A stretch of 64,000 bases of DNA, taken from Leptospira kemamanensis. GTDB lineage: Bacteria; Spirochaetota; Leptospiria; Leptospirales; Leptospiraceae. Shown here in pieces: positions 47,387 through 58,460 of this stretch. Position numbers and translations under genes: made by a program. The number at the start of each line of letters is the position of its first letter. Position 1 is the stretch's first letter. Under the pieces are notes generated by a model. The model did no database searches and was not told the origin of the DNA. It saw only the letters and a list, made by a program, of their open reading frames with translations. The stretch is taken from the NCBI RefSeq assembly GCF_004769665.1, contig NZ_RQGG01000028.1, positions 1 to 64,000 of the forward strand, read 5' to 3'.

Positions 47387-49137
47387 ATGTTGAAACCAGA
47401 AGACAATATCCTATCTTGGACGAAATCACCTTTTTCTACAGAAATCCAATCCGAGGCCAAAAAGGCTTACGAAGATTGGCAAAAAGGAATCACCTCAGAA
47501 CTCGTCGATTCATATGCACACCCACTCAGTTTTGGTACCGGGGGGATCCGCGGGAAAATTGGAAATGGGATCGGTAAAATGAACCTGTATACCGTTGGTC
47601 GTGCCGCTCTCGGTTTCCTTAGTTATTTAAAAGACACAAAAGAAAATCCTTCGATTGTCATCGCCTATGATTCCCGAAGATTATCCAAAGAATTTGCAGA
47701 ACTATCAGCTGGGATTGGTGCCACTCTTGGTGTGAAGGTGTATCTATTTCCGAAGGTAACACCGACTCCCATTTTGTCGTATGCCATTCGGTATTACAAA
47801 GCCAGTGGTGGGATTGTGATCACTGCATCCCATAACCCACCAGAATACAATGGATTCAAAGCCTATTTGGCTGATGGAGGTCAACTTGTTCCTCCCGACG
47901 ATGCTTTTATCATCAAACGGATTGGTGAAATTGAAGATTGGTCTTCGATTCCTATGATTTCCAAATCCGACAAAGTTTATAAAAAATTTGTAAAGTCTGT
48001 CGGGGCCGATTGTTTCAAATCCTATTTAAAAGAATTAAAAAATGCGAATGTACAATCAAAAGCCAAACCAAAAACTCGTAAGAACTTAAAAATCGTATAC
48101 TCTCCGTTACACGGGACAGGTGGAGATTATATGAAAGAAATGTTATCCTTTTTTGGATACAAATCTGTATTTTTAGTTCCTGAACAAAAAAAACCAGATG
48201 GCGAATTTCCAACGGTCAAATACCCGAATCCAGAAGAAAAAGAAGCTCTCGCCTTATGTGAGTTTCACGCTAAAAAGAAAAAAGCAGAAGTGTTCATTGC
48301 CACTGACCCAGACGCAGACAGGTTGGGTGTGGGTGTTCGAAAATCCGACGGGGAATATGAATATCTGAATGGAAACCAAATTGGATCCATTATGGCAGCT
48401 TACCTTTCTGAACGTAAAAAAACAAAAGGCAAAGTATACCACTTAGTCAAAACCATTGTCACAACCGACTTACAAGAAGCCATTGCGAAAAAAAATGGAA
48501 TCAAAATCAAAAATGTTCTCACTGGGTTCAAATACATTGCAGAAGAAATGAAACAAATTGAAACAAAGAAAAACAATTTGTTTCTATTCGGTGGTGAAGA
48601 ATCTTACGGATACCTTCCCGTACCTTTTGTACGAGACAAAGATTCCCTTTCCAGTGCCCTCCTGTTTGTAGAGATCCTAGCAGAAAAAGGAGATCTACTC
48701 TCTTACCTGAATGAAATTTATCTGAAGTATGGACTGTACCGCGAAAGTTTGTATTCTCTTACCTTAGAAGGAAGTTCTGGACAAACTAAAATCAAAGAAT
48801 CCATTGAGGCTTTACGAAAAGAAAACCTCATTGGAAAGATGATTGGGGGAAGAAAGGTAGTCAGTGTTCTTGATTATGAAACACAGAAACCATCTGGTAA
48901 AGGCAAAGCTTCTGTATTCAAAGGGATGCCAAAATCAAATGTGATCCAAGTGGAACTAGAAGGAAATGCAAAACTCACCATCCGCCCTTCAGGGACAGAA
49001 CCTAAGGTAAAAGTATATTCCTCTTTTGCTTCTCTGAAAAAACCAAAAAAATCTTCTGAGATCCCAGGCCTTTGGGAAACTCTTGGATCTGAAATTTCTC
49101 GCGCTGAAAAAGACTTTTTACAACTAGCAGGCCTATT

Positions 49138-49141
<4 letters not shown>
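47387..49141 (+). CDS. Phosphoglucomutase/phosphomannomutase
   Basis: The 584-residue enzyme of the alpha-D-phosphohexomutase family has the phospho-Ser loop TASHNPPEYNGFK near residue 146, the magnesium loop TDPDADRLGVG near 305, the sugar-binding GGEESYGY near 402 and the phosphate-binding RPSGTEPKVKVY near 530. The length fits the PgcA/PGM2-type. It interconverts hexose-1- and hexose-6-phosphate. It overlaps the argD-like gene by four bases, the first link of a four-gene operon. Confidence 0.9.
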
Positions 49142-51431
<2,290 letters not shown>

Positions 51432-51446
51432 GGTACTTAGAACATC

Positions 51447-51857
51447 ATGCAAGCAGGCATAGGACCCACAGGTAGACCATATCAGATTCTCATCGCTGAG
51501 AATTCCAAATTCCAGTCCAAACAACTCCAACAGATTTTGGAATCAGAAGGTTTCAAAATCTTAGGAATTGCCGAAACAGGAAAAGAACTCTTAAAGATGT
51601 ACAAGGAAAATCGCCAACAGATCGACCTTGTCACCATTGAAATCTTTTTACCAGAAGTAGATGGTTTTGCTGCCTTTTGGGATATGAAAGAGATGGGAGT
51701 TTTGCCAAGGATTCTTTTTATCTCAGAAGAAAACACACCATCTGTCATCAAAGCACTTTTAGAAAATGGTGCGATGGACTATATTGTGAAACCAATCAAA
51801 CGGGAAAAAATCTTAGAGAAAATCAAAGAAACTCTCATTAAGATTCCCAAAGTATAA
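51447..51857 (+). CDS. Atypical response-regulator receiver domain (phospho-Asp replaced by Glu)
   Basis: The 136-residue single receiver has the CheY-like fold, with the conserved Lys in IVKPIKREK and the Ser in ILFISEENTP. At the phosphorylation site it reads VTIEIFLPEVDG, so the acceptor Asp is Glu65 (codon GAA). The N-terminal acidic pair is also altered (ILIAENSKF). It probably cannot be phosphorylated and may mimic the active state. It is the last gene of the phosphohexomutase-argD-leuB operon and overlaps the convergent YfiH gene by 20 bases. Confidence 0.8.
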   Translation: MQAGIGPTGRPYQILIAENSKFQSKQLQQILESEGFKILGIAETGKELLKMYKENRQQIDLVTIEIFLPEVDGFAAFWDMKEMGVLPRILFISEENTPSVIKALLENGAMDYIVKPIKREKILEKIKETLIKIPKV

Positions 51858-52569
51858 AATTCAAATTACGACCCTCTTCTTTGGCCCTGTGGCTAAAGTA
51901 AAGAGGGCTCTGGAACACATCCACATGATCATTTCTGATCTGAAGCTTATCGCCAAACTGACGTTTCACTCTCGTTTCAATCGCAAGCCCCACATCCAAA
52001 AGAAATTTTCCGTTTCCTTTTGGCATACACACATCGTTCCCTAAACTTTGGAAATCAGTAGCGACGTCTTCCCCTACTTCGTAATTGGATCTTTGGATGT
52101 AGGGTCCAAATTCCAGTGACAAGTCTTCTAAAAAATCACCCTCATCCAGTAGAGTTTGGATCATTTTTTCTGTGATCCCTAACTTTGTTCCTTTCCATCC
52201 GGAATGCAAAACAGAAACAAACGGTCGTTTTGTGGAATGTAAAAAAACAGGTACACAGTCAGCGGTTCTCACTACCAAAACTTGGTTTTTCTGACTCGTA
52301 TACAATCCGTCTCCGATGGGAACTTCCCCCGGATCTTCCATGGTCGAATCACTCACACAATCGATTTGGTCTCCATGAACTTGGTTTAAACAGGTGATCT
52401 GGGAACTGGGAAGGTTTGTTTCTTTGGCGAGAACCGACTTCGTAAAGTTACTCCATTCAATGGGAGACTTTGGAAAACCATATACATCCGAAAGAGAAGT
52501 AGTTAAATCTTTTTTTCCCAAAGAGCCAAAGACAACCTTACCATAAGGAAGAGAAATTTCTTTTCTCAT
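51838..52569 (-). CDS. YfiH/LACC1-type purine nucleoside phosphorylase (multicopper polyphenol oxidase family)
   Basis: The 243-residue protein has the family signatures NQVHGDQIDCV, VRTADCVPVFLHS and VLHSGWKGTKLGI, giving two of the three zinc ligands (His, Cys). The third, usually in GPCI, reads GPYIQRSNYEVGE, a Cys-to-Tyr change that is also seen in some relatives. The family acts as adenosine/inosine phosphorylase with minor polyphenol oxidase activity. It overlaps the upstream GT-C gene by four bases. Confidence 0.8.
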   Translation of the reverse strand: MRKEISLPYGKVVFGSLGKKDLTTSLSDVYGFPKSPIEWSNFTKSVLAKETNLPSSQITCLNQVHGDQIDCVSDSTMEDPGEVPIGDGLYTSQKNQVLVVRTADCVPVFLHSTKRPFVSVLHSGWKGTKLGITEKMIQTLLDEGDFLEDLSLEFGPYIQRSNYEVGEDVATDFQSLGNDVCMPKGNGKFLLDVGLAIETRVKRQFGDKLQIRNDHVDVFQSPLYFSHRAKEEGRNLNFILWES

Positions 52570-54134
52570 GGAGAGCTGACCTTACCCAAAAACAAAGAAG
52601 AATGCAGATCCCAATTTTCTTTTTTAAAACGATGTCTAAGGTCTTCACAGTTCCAATCCTTTCTTTCACATAACAGATTCATTTTCTTAGGATCATAATT
52701 CCATACATAAAAACGAAGTGGAATGGTTCGCCAGGTATAGATCACAAAAGGAAGTTCTAACTCAGGCAAACGATTGTCTAATAACAAATCGATCTTTCGA
52801 ACATTTAAGTCTTCGTAACTGAGTTTTCCTTCGTGACCAATCCGACCTCGCACAGCAATCGGTTTTCTTGCAAACGATTTGTCGGTTAAGCCCGATTCAG
52901 CTTCAAAGGCAAATTGAGGTTTTAAATAATAAATAAAATGAGCTTGCGCACCAAAAAAGGCTACTCGAAATTCTTGCAAAGCCCCTTCATCATAACCACG
53001 AACATCCATTAAATGTTGATCATAAAACATCCGTTCTTCTACGATTCCATGCCAATCGGGAATACGATTTCCATCCATTTTCAATGGATCGATATGAATG
53101 GCAGAGGAAAGGATAAAAATGAGAGAAAACAATATTGAATTTTTGGAATACAAACGGTAAAATAACTTTTGTTGATTTGATTCAATTTGAGATTCCCTTG
53201 TCCAAAACTGCAATTGTTGAAATGCCAAATAAGAAAGATAAGGCAGGATCGGGATCCAAAATCGATTCCCCATAAAATCTCCACCCACATAGAGGACATA
53301 CACTATATACAGGAGTAAAGCAGCATGAGTAAAAAGATCTTCCTTTGTTTGGCGAAACCTTTGGTACATCTGAATGCCAGAAAGAACCATCACAAAAGGA
53401 TACAAAGGATACGTCTGAAACAAATACATTAGGTAATAAAACCCTTGTGAAAGATAACTTCCTTTATTTCCCTTCGCATAAAAGGTATTTGGAAAAAAAT
53501 CTTGGTAATAACCGAACCGAAAGAGAAGAAAAATGAAAAAAAGAAATCCAAAAAGAATGGGTGTTCTGAACCTTTTTTTACGCAACCAATCCAGAGATAC
53601 AAAAAGCAAAAACAAAACCCCTTCTGGACGAGTGAGACTTGCTAACAAAAAACTAATAAAAACAGCATCTTTCTTTTTTTCCCAAAAGAGGAAACCCATG
53701 TTTACAAAAAAAGTAAACATGGCCGTTTCCAATCCAGAACTCGCAAATATATAGAGATGATAAAAAAGTCCTAAATGAACAAGTAGAAGTGGATAAAAAC
53801 TGCCAAACGATTCTTTGTATTCTACATAAAAAAACAAAACAAGCAACGAGAGATAAAAAAAGATTCCTGTATAAACAGAGAGAGACTGCGGAAGAAACCC
53901 GATTCCATAACCGAGAGACAAATAAATTGTCCAAAGAAAATTGGTATAACCTTCAACTTTTTCTTCCAAGTTAAAAACAAAGCCATTTCCTTCCCATAAA
54001 TTTCGTGCATACACAAAGCTAATGTAAGCGTCATCACAAATCCATCTCCAAACAAAACTTTGGTAACAAGCATACCCAATGATCAATATTGATAAAATGG
54101 TAAAGGAAGGAAAATTCCGATTCGAAACAAACAT
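52566..54134 (-). CDS. GT-C-type polytopic glycosyltransferase, AftB-like
   Basis: The protein of about 522 residues has around nine to eleven membrane helices. The first loop contains RWICDDAYISFVYARNLWEG near residue 31 followed by a VEGYTNFLW segment, the same layout as the DDA-containing loop of AftB-type arabinofuranosyltransferases. It therefore likely transfers a sugar from a polyprenyl-phosphate donor outside the membrane. The C-terminal 150 residues are soluble. It sits between the kinase-like gene (three-base gap) and the YfiH gene. The donor and acceptor are unknown. Confidence 0.7.
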   Translation of the reverse strand: MFVSNRNFPSFTILSILIIGYACYQSFVWRWICDDAYISFVYARNLWEGNGFVFNLEEKVEGYTNFLWTIYLSLGYGIGFLPQSLSVYTGIFFYLSLLVLFFYVEYKESFGSFYPLLLVHLGLFYHLYIFASSGLETAMFTFFVNMGFLFWEKKKDAVFISFLLASLTRPEGVLFLLFVSLDWLRKKRFRTPILFGFLFFIFLLFRFGYYQDFFPNTFYAKGNKGSYLSQGFYYLMYLFQTYPLYPFVMVLSGIQMYQRFRQTKEDLFTHAALLLYIVYVLYVGGDFMGNRFWIPILPYLSYLAFQQLQFWTRESQIESNQQKLFYRLYSKNSILFSLIFILSSAIHIDPLKMDGNRIPDWHGIVEERMFYDQHLMDVRGYDEGALQEFRVAFFGAQAHFIYYLKPQFAFEAESGLTDKSFARKPIAVRGRIGHEGKLSYEDLNVRKIDLLLDNRLPELELPFVIYTWRTIPLRFYVWNYDPKKMNLLCERKDWNCEDLRHRFKKENWDLHSSLFLGKVSSP

Positions 54135-54137
54135 CAA

Positions 54138-55220
54138 TTAATCCAATTCAAATGATTTAATAAACTCTTCAATGATTTTGATGTGATCCATCTCGGGTGT
54201 TGGATTTTCCAAAGAAGGTTCATATAAATAGTCATCAAACACGTGAAAGTCGAAAATTTTCAATTCAAAGTCAGGGAGTGTGATGATGATATTTTCTGCA
54301 TGGATGTCAAAAATCAATTTTTCTTCTTCAGCTAAGTATTTGGTAACTTCAATCACTCGATTAAAGTCAACTGCGATTTTTTTTAGTTTAGATTTCGAGA
54401 TCACACCGAAACGATGAGAATCAAAGTTCAATTTCCATTTGGGAAACAGTTTATCCAAGATCGGATTTTGATCTAATTTTTCATTGCGGATGGTAAATTC
54501 TTTTAAATGTTTCCCAGCAAGGAGTGGTTGTTGGTCACATGGGGTAAGCGTGATATTGGGAATTCCAAATGGATTTTTTCGCACTCGCATTCCCATAAAA
54601 AATCGGGTGGGAACGACCAGGTCAGGAATGAGTGATTTTAATTTCCAATAATGCAAACGTTCCAAACCCAATCGTTTGAATTTAAAATCAATTTCATCTT
54701 TTTTGGAATCACGAAAGGTTTGAGCTTTTAAAAAATCTCGTAATTCAATTTCTTCTGGTTTTAAAAAACGAGGTAAATCCCTTCCCACTTCTTTAAATAA
54801 GGAACCAAAAATCACATCAGAAGGTAGTTTCGATTTTCCTATTTTAACGACTTGGTTCCAAGGAAGTTTATAAACAAATTTATAAGAGCCACGTCCGATA
54901 TATCCATCGGTAGACAATGGCATAAAATTGTCTAAGAACTCACGATCGTAACGATAGGTCATCCGAAAGACATGGGATACGGGAAATAATCGTTCGTAAA
55001 AGTTACGAATGAAACCAGACTTTCTTAGAACTTCATCCACGGGAAGATCTTCCAGTGGAATTGGTTCTTGTTTTTTATTAGGGTCAACAAACAGCTCTTT
55101 GTCGAGACCCTTTTCCAATAACTCCAAAAATTGGGGAATTTTTCCCCAATTTGGATATTGATTCCATAATTGTGAGATCTTATCTCGGATCCCTTTGATT
55201 GGACCTTGTTTCTCAGTCAC
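54138..55220 (-). CDS. Protein-kinase-fold protein
   Basis: The 360-residue protein starts at a GTG. It contains kinase-like motifs in order: glycine-rich loop GYIGRGSYKFVYKLPWNQV near residue 106, the ATP Lys in VVKIGK near 122, a catalytic-loop-like FDIHAENIIIT near 314 (Asp and Asn spaced as in HRDxxxxN) and a metal-binding IFDFHVFD near 328 in place of DFG. This suits a small-molecule, sugar or lipid kinase more than a classical protein kinase. It lies nine bases after the substrate-binding lipoprotein gene and three before the GT-C gene. Confidence 0.6.
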   Translation of the reverse strand: MTEKQGPIKGIRDKISQLWNQYPNWGKIPQFLELLEKGLDKELFVDPNKKQEPIPLEDLPVDEVLRKSGFIRNFYERLFPVSHVFRMTYRYDREFLDNFMPLSTDGYIGRGSYKFVYKLPWNQVVKIGKSKLPSDVIFGSLFKEVGRDLPRFLKPEEIELRDFLKAQTFRDSKKDEIDFKFKRLGLERLHYWKLKSLIPDLVVPTRFFMGMRVRKNPFGIPNITLTPCDQQPLLAGKHLKEFTIRNEKLDQNPILDKLFPKWKLNFDSHRFGVISKSKLKKIAVDFNRVIEVTKYLAEEEKLIFDIHAENIIITLPDFELKIFDFHVFDDYLYEPSLENPTPEMDHIKIIEEFIKSFELD

Positions 55221-55229
55221 GAGAGATGT

Positions 55230-57050
55230 TTACTTCCAACGAACAATGGCTTCATAGTCGAAGAACTTTTCTTTTTTAGAAAGACTCTCCGAAAGTTTTT
55301 GATCCTTCTCGGCATCATACCACCAATAATCTGAAGAAAAACTTTCATCTCCATATTTTCCCAGTGGTAAACTTGGCATTCCATATTTTTGCCAATACAA
55401 AAGTCTTGTGCTAGGCAAATGCCATAACAAAACATATGGGTATTCCTTATATACAATCCGATCAATTTGTTTTAAGATTTCATTTCGTTTTGTTACAGAA
55501 AATTCCGTTTTTTGTTTTTCAATAAGTTTATCCACTTCAGGGATCTTTAGTCCAGGAAGATTGGGTTGGCCTTGTTCATCGGCATGCTTGGACAACCATT
55601 GGGATTCAGGATCTTTAAAAATTCCAGAACCCCAAGCAGCCCATGTCATATCAAAATCATATTTGTCAACACGTTCACTCCAAGCTGCTAAATCAAGTGT
55701 ATCGATCGAAGCACGAATTCCCACTTCCTTTGCTTTTTCCAAAAAGACAGTGAAGTATTTTTCTGTTTTTTTATCCCGATCTAAGATAGAAAACTGAAAC
55801 GGTTTTCCATCTTTTTCCAAAATTCCTTCTGCGTTTGGTTTCCAACCTGCTTCCGCAAGTAACTTCCTTGCTCTTTCAATATCAAACTTTGTAGGAGTAT
55901 TGGGATTAGGTTCACCACCTAAATAAAAATCTGGATAATAACTATTGGTTGGATCATACTCACCATACGCGAGTTTGTCGATCATCAATTTCCTATCTAC
56001 GAGTAAGTTCATTGCTTCTCTCACTCGTTTGTCAGAAAAAATTGGTCTTCTTGAGTTCATTGCCCAACCCTGAAATCCAATTGGTTTTAAATTAAAAATC
56101 CGTTGTTTGGCGATCCAATTTTTATCAAAGGATTCTCCTTTTGCTTCTTCCACCCAAACAAAGGCTGAATAAACAGGATAAATATCGATATCACCCTTTT
56201 TGAATGCTTGTAAGGCAACAGCTTCTTCGTTGTATACCTTATAGACGATTTGATCAAAATTGTTCCTTCCTTCGTTAAAAGGATAAGCTCTTTGCCACCA
56301 ATCACCTCTACGTTCTAATTTGATGTAACGGTTCTTTTTGACTTCCGTGATTTTGTATGGACCAGATACTACAGGGAACTCCATATTTTCTTTGTTAAAG
56401 TCTTTTCCTTCAAAATGATGTTTTGGTAAAATAAAGATAGAAGATGCGATATCATTAAAATTATTCCAATGTACTTCTTTTGCTTCAAATAAAACGGTTA
56501 ACTCATCCAATTTCACAGGTTTCAAAAACCTGGATAAAGAAATGCGAAATACAGCCGTTCCATGTTTCGGATTCATAATCGTATCATAGGTAAAAATCAC
56601 ATCATCTGCAGTGACGGGTTTTCCATCCGACCAACGTGCATTCGGATCCAAATAAAACGTAAACTTCTTTTTGTCAGGAGAGATCTTCCATTCACGAGCC
56701 AAATGAGGGATAGTTTCTAATGTGAGAGGATGGTAAGCCGTAAGTGGCTCATAGAGACTTGTAAAGATTCGTGCTGTTGTTGTGAATTGGTCTAAGTAAT
56801 AGTTCAAAGACTTGGGAAACTGGTGGGAATAGATGCGAATCCTACCCCCTTTTTTTGCCTTGGGATCAGCCACTGGATTTTTTGCTTGTAAGGCCTTTGG
56901 AATGGAATTCACATCACCTTCCCAAGATTGGTCTACCACTCGACTGAGGGTATCCTTCGTATCTTCTTCGGTACAGTTTTGGGTAAAAAGAATTGGTAAA
57001 AGACAAGTGATACCAACCAAAACAAACTTGATTACTTGGAAACGAACCAT
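55230..57050 (-). CDS. Oligopeptide-type extracellular solute-binding lipoprotein (family 5)
   Basis: From the ATG at 57050 the protein is about 606 residues with a lipoprotein signal peptide whose Cys is in LFTQNCTEED. The rest is a family 5 solute-binding protein: SLNYYLDQFTTTARIF near the start of the fold, LAREWKISPDKKKFTFYL, and later QAWAMNSRRPIF-like and WHLPSTRLLYW segments. Such proteins bind peptides, nickel or sugars for ABC importers, but no permease or ATPase gene is in this window. A longer frame to 57095 would overlap the divergent amylase gene and was rejected. Confidence 0.85.
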   Translation of the reverse strand: MVRFQVIKFVLVGITCLLPILFTQNCTEEDTKDTLSRVVDQSWEGDVNSIPKALQAKNPVADPKAKKGGRIRIYSHQFPKSLNYYLDQFTTTARIFTSLYEPLTAYHPLTLETIPHLAREWKISPDKKKFTFYLDPNARWSDGKPVTADDVIFTYDTIMNPKHGTAVFRISLSRFLKPVKLDELTVLFEAKEVHWNNFNDIASSIFILPKHHFEGKDFNKENMEFPVVSGPYKITEVKKNRYIKLERRGDWWQRAYPFNEGRNNFDQIVYKVYNEEAVALQAFKKGDIDIYPVYSAFVWVEEAKGESFDKNWIAKQRIFNLKPIGFQGWAMNSRRPIFSDKRVREAMNLLVDRKLMIDKLAYGEYDPTNSYYPDFYLGGEPNPNTPTKFDIERARKLLAEAGWKPNAEGILEKDGKPFQFSILDRDKKTEKYFTVFLEKAKEVGIRASIDTLDLAAWSERVDKYDFDMTWAAWGSGIFKDPESQWLSKHADEQGQPNLPGLKIPEVDKLIEKQKTEFSVTKRNEILKQIDRIVYKEYPYVLLWHLPSTRLLYWQKYGMPSLPLGKYGDESFSSDYWWYDAEKDQKLSESLSKKEKFFDYEAIVRWK

Positions 57051-57068
57051 ATGGTATTGAACTAATTT

Positions 57069-58460
57069 ATGAAACATCCCTTCCATCAAATCCATTTGTA
57101 CGAGATAGGCTCAAGGCTTTTTTGTGGAAAAAAAGGGAAACCGATTCCAGCTCTCTTCGACGAAATAGAAAAAAAAGCACCCTTTGTTTGGGCAGATGAA
57201 ATTTGGCTCATGGGAGTGTGGAAAAATAGTCCCAGTTCTAGGAAAATCGCACAGACCATGCCTGAATTACAACCAGATTTCCATCACGTGAAATCCAATT
57301 TAGAACCAGACGATGTATATGGATCACCTTACGCCATTTATGACTATGTTCCAGATCCACTGATCACTGAAACAAATGACCTAACAGAAATCTATGAATG
57401 GTTCCATTCTAAAAACAAAAAACTAATTTTAGATTTTGTTCCCAATCATTTGGCCATTGATTCACCTCTCGTAAAAACATATCCTCATTTGTTTCTAAAA
57501 GCCGAAGAATCAAATGATCTCAAAAACACTTTCCTACATCCCAATGGACAAATGTATTTCCACGGAAGGGATCCCTACTTCGATGGTTGGACGGATACCA
57601 TCCAATGGGATTTTTCCAATCCAGAAGTAGAAGTTTTTCATGTCCAAATCCTTCGACATATCGCCAAACAGTGTGATGGCGTGCGTTGTGATATGGCAAT
57701 GTTACCTCTGCCTGATGTATTTGAAAAAACTCACGGAAAAAGGTCTGTATACAATTGGCAAACTGTGATCCAAACGATCAAAACAGAATTTCCAGAGTTT
57801 AAATTTTATGCCGAAGTGTATTGGGGTTTAGAGGAAACACTCTTATCTCTTGGTTTTGATGCCACTTACGACAAAGACTTATATGATGCCATGTATCATA
57901 AGGAATTACCAAAAATAAATGAAATACTCAAACACCCATCAAAGAAAAATCAGATTCAATTTTTAGAAAATCACGATGAAAGGAGAGCCAAACAAAGTTT
58001 TGGTGAACAAAACAAAATCTATTTCAGTTTACTCCAAGCAAATCCAAACATCATTTTATTCCATGATGGCCAAGAGCTTGGTTACAGAAAAAAAATTCCC
58101 GTACAAATGATCCGAGCCGATGAGGAAACTCCGAATCTGGAAACTTTAGAATTTTACCAAAGAGTTTTTTCCGTGGTCAAAAAAAGAGGAAAAACGATTC
58201 ATTACGAAGAAACAAACTATTCCGAGTTCAATCAATTCCCAATATTCACACGATTGATTCATTCGGAAAGCCAAACCGAATTGTTTCTGTGGAATTACCA
58301 AAACACAACTGTTTCCGGATGGATTCCTTACCAAGAAGGAATCTTCTACCAAAAGGAACTGAAAGATTTAGTGAGTGGAAATATTTTTCCTCAAGAAAAA
58401 AATAAAGAAGGTATCTATTACCAATTGAAACCAAACCAATTGCAATGGTTTATTTTTTAA
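57069..58460 (+). CDS. GH13-family alpha-amylase-like enzyme
   Basis: The 463-residue enzyme is a second GH13 protein. The active-site regions are LDFVPNHLA, GVRCDMAML (nucleophile Asp), FYAEVYWG (acid Glu) and FLENHDERR. It lacks a signal peptide and begins directly with YEIGSRLF, without the calcium-site motif of the glucosidase at 12.8 kb. It may be a cytoplasmic maltogenic amylase, trehalose-related enzyme or transglycosidase. The stop overlaps the convergent rel gene by 11 bases. Confidence 0.8.
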   Translation: MKHPFHQIHLYEIGSRLFCGKKGKPIPALFDEIEKKAPFVWADEIWLMGVWKNSPSSRKIAQTMPELQPDFHHVKSNLEPDDVYGSPYAIYDYVPDPLITETNDLTEIYEWFHSKNKKLILDFVPNHLAIDSPLVKTYPHLFLKAEESNDLKNTFLHPNGQMYFHGRDPYFDGWTDTIQWDFSNPEVEVFHVQILRHIAKQCDGVRCDMAMLPLPDVFEKTHGKRSVYNWQTVIQTIKTEFPEFKFYAEVYWGLEETLLSLGFDATYDKDLYDAMYHKELPKINEILKHPSKKNQIQFLENHDERRAKQSFGEQNKIYFSLLQANPNIILFHDGQELGYRKKIPVQMIRADEETPNLETLEFYQRVFSVVKKRGKTIHYEETNYSEFNQFPIFTRLIHSESQTELFLWNYQNTTVSGWIPYQEGIFYQKELKDLVSGNIFPQEKNKEGIYYQLKPNQLQWFIF

